From Candidatus Ventricola intestinavium (lineage in GTDB: Bacteria > Bacillota > Clostridia > Christensenellales > Aristaeellaceae): 22,988 nt of DNA. The notes beneath the pieces were generated by a model. It did not search any database. It worked only from the letters and a program-made list of their open reading frames with translations, and was not told the DNA's origin. The DNA lies in assembly GCA_018715105.1 (NCBI GenBank), contig DVMG01000170.1, forward strand, positions 1 to 22,988, read 5' to 3'. This document shows positions 1 through 4,645 of this stretch, piece by piece. Made by a program: the position numbers and the translations under genes. Position 1 is the first letter of the stretch. The number at the start of each line of letters is the position of its first letter.

Positions 1-1019
1 GTGATGGAGATCACATTGGTCGGAATATACGCGGAAATATCTCCCGCCATGGTCTCGATGATCGGCAGCGCGGTCATCGAGCCGCCACCCCGCTCCGCAG
101 AAAGGCGCGCCGCGCGCTCCAGCAGGCGGGAATGCAGATAGAACACGTCGCCCGGATACGCCTCGCGGCCGGAAGGGCGGCGCAGCAGCAGCGACATGGC
201 CCGGTAGGCCACCGCGTGCTTGGACAGATCGTCGTATACCACGAGCGCATCCTGGCCGTTGAGCATGAAATACTCGGCCACAGCGCAGGCGGCATAGGGC
301 GCCAGATACTGCATGGCGGCGCTGTCCGCCGCGGTGGAAGCCACCACAATGCAGTGATCCATGGTTCCGCTCTCCCACAGCGTGTGAACCAGAGAGGCCA
401 CGCTCGACGCCTTCTGCCCCACTGCGCAGTAGACGCAGATCACGCCGGAGTCCTTCTGATTCATGATGGCGGAAAGGGCAATCGAGGTTTTTCCCGTCTG
501 CCTGTCGCCAATGATCAGCTCACGCTGGCCCCTGCCGATGGGGATCATGCTGTCCACCGCCAGGATGCCGGTTTCAAGCGGCGTATCAACGGGCGCCCTG
601 TCCATGATCGCGGGGGCCGGGGATTCCACGGCCCGGTATTCACGGGCCTCCAGCTCGCCGCCGTCAAGCGGCCTTCCAATCGGGTCGATCACACGGCCCA
701 GCAGCTCGCGCCCTACGCAGACATCCGCCACGCGGCCCGTGCCCCTTGCCATGCTGCCCGGGCTGACGCTTGCGCCGCGGCTCAGAAGGGCCGCGCTCAC
801 GCCATCCAAGCTCATATCCAGCGCGATGCCGTATATATCGTTTTCAAATTCGAGCAGCTCTCCATATTTGGCCCTGGACAGGCCCGAAATCCGCACGATA
901 TCGTCTGCGCAGCCTATCACGGTTCCATAGTCATAGCTGACCATCTGAGGCTCATAATGGCTCAGCTTTTCCTTGAGGAACGCGCCCAGGGAGCTCTGAT
1001 CAAAATTCAGTGTCATCAT
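1..1019 (-). CDS. atpA: F1F0 ATP synthase subunit alpha, 5' part (cut by window edge)
   Basis: Subunit alpha is the non-catalytic nucleotide-binding subunit of the F1 head. The first ~340 codons are present; the C-terminus lies outside the window. The translated minus strand begins MMTLNFDQSSLG and holds the Walker A motif GDRQTGKTS near residues 169-177, the family's usual place, so the N-terminus is complete. Later alpha-like stretches include GQKASSVASLV and LVVYDDLSKHAVAYR. Two ATG codons are adjacent (1017-1019 and 1014-1016). The GGAGG at 1024-1028 is 4 bases from the first and 7 from the second, so the second may be the real start. The GGAGG directly follows the TGA of the b-delta gene (1030-1032), which suggests translational coupling. 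In many bacteria atpH precedes atpA; here its remnant is fused to atpF. Confidence 0.97.
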   Translation of the reverse strand, partial: MMTLNFDQSSLGAFLKEKLSHYEPQMVSYDYGTVIGCADDIVRISGLSRAKYGELLEFENDIYGIALDMSLDGVSAALLSRGASVSPGSMARGTGRVADVCVGRELLGRVIDPIGRPLDGGELEAREYRAVESPAPAIMDRAPVDTPLETGILAVDSMIPIGRGQRELIIGDRQTGKTSIALSAIMNQKDSGVICVYCAVGQKASSVASLVHTLWESGTMDHCIVVASTAADSAAMQYLAPYAACAVAEYFMLNGQDALVVYDDLSKHAVAYRAMSLLLRRPSGREAYPGDVFYLHSRLLERAARLSAERGGGSMTALPIIETMAGDISAYIPTNVISI

Positions 1020-1029
1020 CAAGCCTCCA

Positions 1030-1713
1030 TCAGGCCAGCTTCTGTCTTATGGCGCTGAGCTGCGCGGCGTAGCTGAAATCATAGACCTTGCCATCCACAT
1101 AGGCGGCAAAGCCTCCGATCAGCTGCGGATCCACCGCCGTCTCAAGCTCCAGGTGGCAGCCCAGCAGATTCTCCAGCTGAGCGGTCATGGTCTTCACCTC
1201 ATCGGCTTTGCAGGGCTTTGCCGTCTTGAGGATACCCTTGCGCACGCCTTTCTTTTCCACAGCGCCCGTCAGGATGTTGTGATGAATGCTCTCATCAAAG
1301 CGCAGCACGCGTCCGGCCATATCCACCGCCAGCTCGGACAGCTCGCTGCGCGCGCCGTCGAGTGCGCGCTGCTTCTCATCCTCCGCCTCGGTGCGGGCCT
1401 GTGCCACAATCTGCCGGGCCTCTTCCTTCGCCTCGTCAATAAACTTCTGGCTGGAAGCCATGGCCTGCTTTCTTCCCTCTGCCATCAGCTGCTCACATGC
1501 CTGAGCAGCCTCGGAAAGGCGGCGGTCATATTCCGTCTTGCTCTGCCCGGCCTCCTGCTGAAGCCTGGCGGCCTGATCCATCTGATCCTTGATGCGCGCC
1601 TCCCGATCCGCCATAAACGCCTTCACCGGCTTCCAGAGCAGCGCACGCAGGATGACATAAAGAATGATGATATTGACCACATGAATGGCGATATCAATGG
1701 GGTACAGTTCCAT
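1030..1713 (-). CDS. atpF: ATP synthase fused subunit b-delta, delta shortened
   Basis: This 227-residue protein joins two stator subunits. Residues 6-28 are a hydrophobic segment followed by WKPV, as at the N-terminus of subunit b. Residues 30-145 form a long charged helix rich in Ala, Glu, Lys and Arg, the b dimerisation stalk. Residues ~160-227 match the C-terminal domain of delta (OSCP): the AVDPQLIGGF motif at 193-202, then GKVYDFSYAAQL and a terminal helix. The N-terminal helical bundle of delta, which holds the alpha-subunit N-termini in known enzymes, is missing. Full b-delta fusions are known in mycobacteria, but those keep the delta helical part. AAGGAG overlaps the stop codon of the c gene and lies 9 bases before this ATG. 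No separate atpH is visible in the window. Assignment of both halves is firm; the function of the shortened delta is inferred. Confidence 0.92.
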   Translation of the reverse strand: MELYPIDIAIHVVNIIILYVILRALLWKPVKAFMADREARIKDQMDQAARLQQEAGQSKTEYDRRLSEAAQACEQLMAEGRKQAMASSQKFIDEAKEEARQIVAQARTEAEDEKQRALDGARSELSELAVDMAGRVLRFDESIHHNILTGAVEKKGVRKGILKTAKPCKADEVKTMTAQLENLLGCHLELETAVDPQLIGGFAAYVDGKVYDFSYAAQLSAIRQKLA

Positions 1714-1726
1714 AACGGTTTGCTCC

Positions 1727-1954
1727 TTACGCTAATGTGAATGCAATGATCAGGGCGGTAACAAATCCATAGATGGCGCAGGACTCCGTCAGCGCCAGGC
1801 CCAGCAGCAGGGTTGAGCTGATTTTGCCGGACGCCTCCGGCTGACGGGCGGTCGCGTCGGCCGCCTTGCCGGTGGCAAGGCCCATGGCCAGGCCGGCGAG
1901 GGAACAGGGCAGAAGAGCCAGGGCAACAGCAATAGCGATGATACCAGTATTCAT
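1727..1954 (-). CDS. atpE: ATP synthase subunit c (rotor ring proteolipid)
   Basis: This 75-residue hairpin protein has two membrane helices joined by the polar loop GKAADATARQPEA, whose ARQPEA is typical of subunit c. It forms the rotor ring in the membrane. The ion-binding glutamate lies in helix 2 in the context LALTESCAIYG. The Glu-Ser pair and the Tyr four residues after Ser resemble sodium-type rings such as that of Ilyobacter tartaricus. The helix-1 glutamine that completes the sodium site there (GQG) is replaced by methionine (AMG). The start is the ATG at 1952-1954, with GGGAGG 10 bases upstream; an upstream in-frame TTG would add six residues and lacks a site. The ~117 bases before it hold a hairpin and A-rich sequence that may raise translation of this high-copy subunit. 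Confidence 0.95.
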   Translation of the reverse strand: MNTGIIAIAVALALLPCSLAGLAMGLATGKAADATARQPEASGKISSTLLLGLALTESCAIYGFVTALIIAFTLA

Positions 1955-1972
1955 AGCGGTATGTCCTCCCAA

Positions 1973-2071
1973 ATTATTTCATGACGGTTTTTTATGGTTT
2001 TTTTAATGGTTTTATCGTTGTATCATGCCTCTGAAACAGGGTTCCCGGTTTTTCTCAGAGGGGAAGGCGGT
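1973..2071 (-). promoter_or_regulatory. atpB-atpE intercistronic region with hairpin and A-rich leader
   Basis: A 7-bp inverted repeat (CCTCTGA 2028-2034 with TCAGAGG 2055-2061, loop 20 bases) lies just after the stop of subunit a. In the minus-strand transcript it is followed by an A-rich, G-poor stretch up to the atpE ribosome binding site. There is no uridine run, so it is not an intrinsic terminator. Unstructured leaders that raise c-subunit translation are known from E. coli atpE; a similar role here is inferred. Confidence 0.4.
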
Positions 2072-2947
2072 TCAGTCCGCAGCCTCCCGGATAAATGTGA
2101 GCGTCAAGGTGATGAAGATATAGGTCTGAATCAGCGGATGGAATACATTGAAGTAAAGGCCCAGCACGCTGGGGAAGCCGATGGCCGCATTGCTCATGGC
2201 GGAATAAAGCAGATCCATCACGATCATGCCGCCCAGCATATTGCCGAACAGACGGCAGGCCAGTGAGACCGGAACCGCCAGCTGGGAAACCACCTCAATG
2301 GGAAACACCACCGGCGTAGGCTCGGCAAGGGTTTTGATCCGGCCCAGCACGCCCTTCTTTTTGATTCCGTAATAATTGATCAGGAAAAATGTGATCAGCG
2401 CCATGGCAAATGTCATGGTAATATCCGACGTGGGCGCCCGGATGCCCAGCAGCTCCACCGCCGCACACCCCACCATAAACAGCGCAATCGTGAAGATATA
2501 GGCCGGAAGTCCGGTTCCCAAATCCCCCACGCTTGAATGGGTGTATTTGCAGGCAAACTCCACACAGATTTCCAGCACATTCTGGATGCCATGGGGCTCA
2601 TCCGTCATGCGGGGAATCACAAAAATGCGAATGAGCAGCGCCAGCACAAAGACCACTGCCATAACCGCCCATGTGACCACCACCGTTGAGCTGATTGTGA
2701 TCCCGCCGATCTGCATCCTTGGCGCCCAGATGCTGACGGAAAACGCCTCTGCCTCCTTGGTGCCAAACAGGAGCTGCAGAATCCGCTCCGTCAGGCACCA
2801 CAGGCCTACAATCAGCAGGATGTTTGCCCCGATCTTCTTCTTTTTCAGGTCTTTGGGCTCCGCGTCCGTCCTGCGGGACAGGCCTCTGCGAAAGAGCCAT
2901 CCTGCTACGGTCAGCACAATGCCCACTGCCCAAAGGCCATAGTTCAT
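2072..2947 (-). CDS. atpB: ATP synthase subunit a
   Basis: Subunit a is the membrane stator that forms the ion half-channels against the c ring. Counted from the ATG at 2945-2947, the protein has 291 residues. The essential arginine lies in SLACRLFGNMLGG at about residue 232, and the last helix carries the conserved Gln in LIQTYIFITLTL near residue 274. Two hydrophobic segments precede the usual core: residues 1-20, and ~43-62 after the basic run DLKKKKIG. The start is uncertain. AAGGAGG overlapping the end of the upstream gene lies 25 bases before this ATG but only 10 bases before an in-frame TTG at 2960-2962, which would give 296 residues. A longer open frame reaching to 3259 runs across the upstream gene and is not a believable start. 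Confidence 0.93.
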   Translation of the reverse strand: MNYGLWAVGIVLTVAGWLFRRGLSRRTDAEPKDLKKKKIGANILLIVGLWCLTERILQLLFGTKEAEAFSVSIWAPRMQIGGITISSTVVVTWAVMAVVFVLALLIRIFVIPRMTDEPHGIQNVLEICVEFACKYTHSSVGDLGTGLPAYIFTIALFMVGCAAVELLGIRAPTSDITMTFAMALITFFLINYYGIKKKGVLGRIKTLAEPTPVVFPIEVVSQLAVPVSLACRLFGNMLGGMIVMDLLYSAMSNAAIGFPSVLGLYFNVFHPLIQTYIFITLTLTFIREAAD

Positions 2948-2967
2948 GATGATCCCAAGCAACGCAC

Positions 2968-3225
2968 TTAATCCTCCTTTATCCTGCGTTTTTTCACAAA
3001 ACTGATGACCGCGCCGCCAATCAAAACCGCTGACATGGCAACGGCGCAGGAAACCAGCTGCCCGGATACCACAAGCGCGCATAGGCCGAGCCCGACAAGG
3101 GGACAAAAAAACTGCACCACCAGCGGCCAGATTTTGATTCCCGACGCGCTCAGGGATCTTACAGCGAGAGAGAGCAAATACAGCTGCACACTGCCAAATA
3201 CAATGCCAATCATCACTCCCCACAT
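2968..3225 (-). CDS. small membrane protein, ATP synthase subunit I-like
   Basis: This 85-residue hydrophobic protein has about three membrane segments (roughly residues 2-20, 26-48 and 50-74) and a basic tail KKRRIKED. It is the first gene of the ATP synthase operon, the place where AtpI, an assembly or ion-supply factor, is normally encoded. The sequence alone is too plain to prove the family, so the name rests mostly on size, topology and position. The ATG at 3223-3225 is preferred because AGGAG lies 7 bases upstream; an ATG two codons earlier is too close to it. The AAGGAGG for the next gene lies inside the last codons. Confidence 0.7.
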   Translation of the reverse strand: MWGVMIGIVFGSVQLYLLSLAVRSLSASGIKIWPLVVQFFCPLVGLGLCALVVSGQLVSCAVAMSAVLIGGAVISFVKKRRIKED

Positions 3226-3306
3226 GATCATTCTCCTTTCCTCCACCGCCGTCTGGCACATCCGACCGGCAATGGGGCGATGGATGCCTCCTGTGTCCGA
3301 TATTAT

Positions 3307-3335
3307 GTTATAACCCCATCGCCCGTTAAAGTCAA
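3307..3335 (-). promoter_or_regulatory. sigma-A promoter of the ATP synthase operon
   Basis: On the minus strand the -35 is TTGACT (3330-3335) and the -10 is TATAAC (3307-3312), with 17 bases between, so transcription should begin near 3300. A 9-bp inverted repeat has one arm in the spacer (CCATCGCCC, 3316-3324) and the other in the leader (GGGCGATGG, 3275-3283). This could be an operator. Confidence 0.8.
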
Positions 3336-3416
3336 GCCTTTTTCCTCCCGGCGGCTGTCAAAAATCTGCCAATAATTTGAGTGTTTTTTCCTTGAAATCC
3401 TTCTGTCTGAAAACCG

Positions 3417-3432
3417 GCATGCGGCCGCATGC
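3417..3432. promoter_or_regulatory. perfect 16-bp palindrome between divergent promoters
   Basis: GCATGCGGCCGCATGC reads the same on both strands. It sits between the ATP synthase promoter (3307-3335) and the LysR promoter (3498-3526). Its size and position suit a dimeric repressor or activator site, possibly for the adjacent LysR protein, though there is no direct evidence. The rest of the gap between the two genes shows nothing further. Confidence 0.4.
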
Positions 3433-3497
3433 ATCCGCCGTCCCGCTGCCGGCCTCCACACTCCTGTTCCCGCGTTCATCGCGCAGTTTTCCGCGCA

Positions 3498-3526
3498 TTG
3501 AAAAGAATCCATCCTTTTGTTATAAT
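3498..3526 (+). promoter_or_regulatory. sigma-A promoter of the first LysR gene
   Basis: TTGAAA (3498-3503), a 17-base spacer and a perfect TATAAT (3521-3526) preceded by TGT, which makes an extended -10. Expected transcription start is near 3533, 27 bases before the TTG start codon. Confidence 0.85.
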
Positions 3527-3559
3527 GCATGTGAAAATCAAAAAAGGGGGAAAAGCGAT

Positions 3560-4432
3560 TTGGAGCTGCGTGTCCTTCGTTATTTTCTGATGGTGGCCCG
3601 GGAAGAGAGCATCACGCGCGCAGCGGAGATTCTGCACATCACACAGCCCACGCTTTCAAGACAGCTTTCTCAATTGGAAGAGGAGCTCGGAGTCAAACTG
3701 TTTGAACGCGGTGCACGGCGAATCACCCTGACAAACGAGGGGATCCTCCTGCGCAGGCGGGCGGAAGAACTCACCCTGCTCGCGGATAAAACGGAAAAAG
3801 AGCTGACCTCCCAGGAGGGATGTGTGGAGGGCCGTATCAGCATCGGCTGCGGGGAAATCGGGGCTGTCGAGCGGCTTGCCGGGATCTGCCAGGCCTTTCA
3901 CGCCCAGTATCCGCGGGTTCGTTTTGATCTTTTTACCGCCAACGCCGACCTGGTGAGAGAACAGATGGACAAAGGGCTGATTGATATCGGCCTGCTTCTG
4001 GAGCCGGTGGATATGGATAAATATGGCTATATCCGCATGGACATGCGCGAGGAATGGGGCGTGCTCATGCGTCCGGAGGATCCGCTGGCCGTTCATGAAT
4101 CCGTCACGGCCGATGACCTTGCGCCCCTGCCGCTGATTCTGCCCCGGCGCGGCAGCGTGCAGAACGAGTTAGCCGGATGGTTTGGTCCGGCCTATGACCG
4201 GCTACATGTGCTCTTCACCAGCAACCTGAGCACCAACAGCGCCTTCATGGTGCAAAAGGGACTGGGCTATTCGCTGGTCATCCGCGGCTCTGTCTCCTTC
4301 TGGGATAAAAGTCAGATTGTCTTTCGTCCGCTGTCCCCTTCTCTCCGGGCCACCAGCGTGCTGGCTTGGAAGCGCCACCAGCCCTTTGCCCCGGCTGCGG
4401 AGCGTTTTATTGAGTTTATCCGCCGTTCCTGA
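3560..4432 (+). CDS. LysR-family transcriptional regulator
   Basis: This 290-residue DNA-binding regulator has the usual LysR length. Residues 1-60 form the winged helix-turn-helix (RYFLMVAREESITRAAEILH, then TQPTLSRQLSQLEEELGVKLFER). The rest is a two-lobed effector domain starting near GRISIGCGEIGAVERL. The open frame runs upstream to 3377, but a start there would precede the promoter at 3498-3526. The TTG at 3560-3562 has AGGGGG 9 bases upstream and gives the standard LysR N-terminus. It is transcribed away from the ATP synthase operon. LysR proteins often act on the neighbouring divergent promoter, which would be the ATP synthase promoter here; that is unusual and unproven. The effector cannot be predicted. 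Confidence 0.93.
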   Translation: MELRVLRYFLMVAREESITRAAEILHITQPTLSRQLSQLEEELGVKLFERGARRITLTNEGILLRRRAEELTLLADKTEKELTSQEGCVEGRISIGCGEIGAVERLAGICQAFHAQYPRVRFDLFTANADLVREQMDKGLIDIGLLLEPVDMDKYGYIRMDMREEWGVLMRPEDPLAVHESVTADDLAPLPLILPRRGSVQNELAGWFGPAYDRLHVLFTSNLSTNSAFMVQKGLGYSLVIRGSVSFWDKSQIVFRPLSPSLRATSVLAWKRHQPFAPAAERFIEFIRRS

Positions 4433-4503
4433 TGATCCGGATTCTTTCCTCCATATTCTTTCTTCCATTTTTGTGTCTTCTGTTTCTTCTATCTTTTTGT
4501 CCT

Positions 4504-4554
4504 GTAAATCCTTTTGCGCAGCTTCGGTCTCGGGCGCAAAGCCGCGAGATTTAC
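4504..4554 (+). repeat. nested inverted repeat downstream of the LysR gene
   Basis: Outer arms GTAAATC (4504-4510) and GATTTAC (4548-4554) enclose inner arms TTTGCGC (4513-4519) and GCGCAAA (4534-4540). An RNA from either strand could fold into a two-tier stem. No clean uridine run follows, so it is not a standard terminator. The pyrimidine-rich stretch 4433-4503 before it shows nothing else. Confidence 0.45.
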
Positions 4555-4576
4555 GATCTTTCGTCGGGTTAAGCAT

Positions 4577-4612
4577 AAAAATCGGACACGGAGCGCATGC
4601 CCGTGTCCGATT
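4577..4612 (-). terminator. intrinsic terminator of the foldase gene, possibly bidirectional
   Basis: A 12-bp stem (AATCGGACACGG 4580-4591 with CCGTGTCCGATT 4601-4612) has a 9-base loop. In the minus-strand transcript it runs straight into TTTTT, 33 bases after the stop of the foldase gene. On the plus strand TTCTTTT follows, so it may also end the LysR transcript. Confidence 0.85.
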
Positions 4613-4645
4613 CTTTTGCCGTTTGTTTCCCGCGCCGGGATCCAA

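Noticed and set aside
132..1058. A 308-codon plus-strand open frame opposite atpA
   Set aside because: The minus strand encodes an unmistakable ATP synthase alpha subunit here; the plus frame has no recognisable domain.
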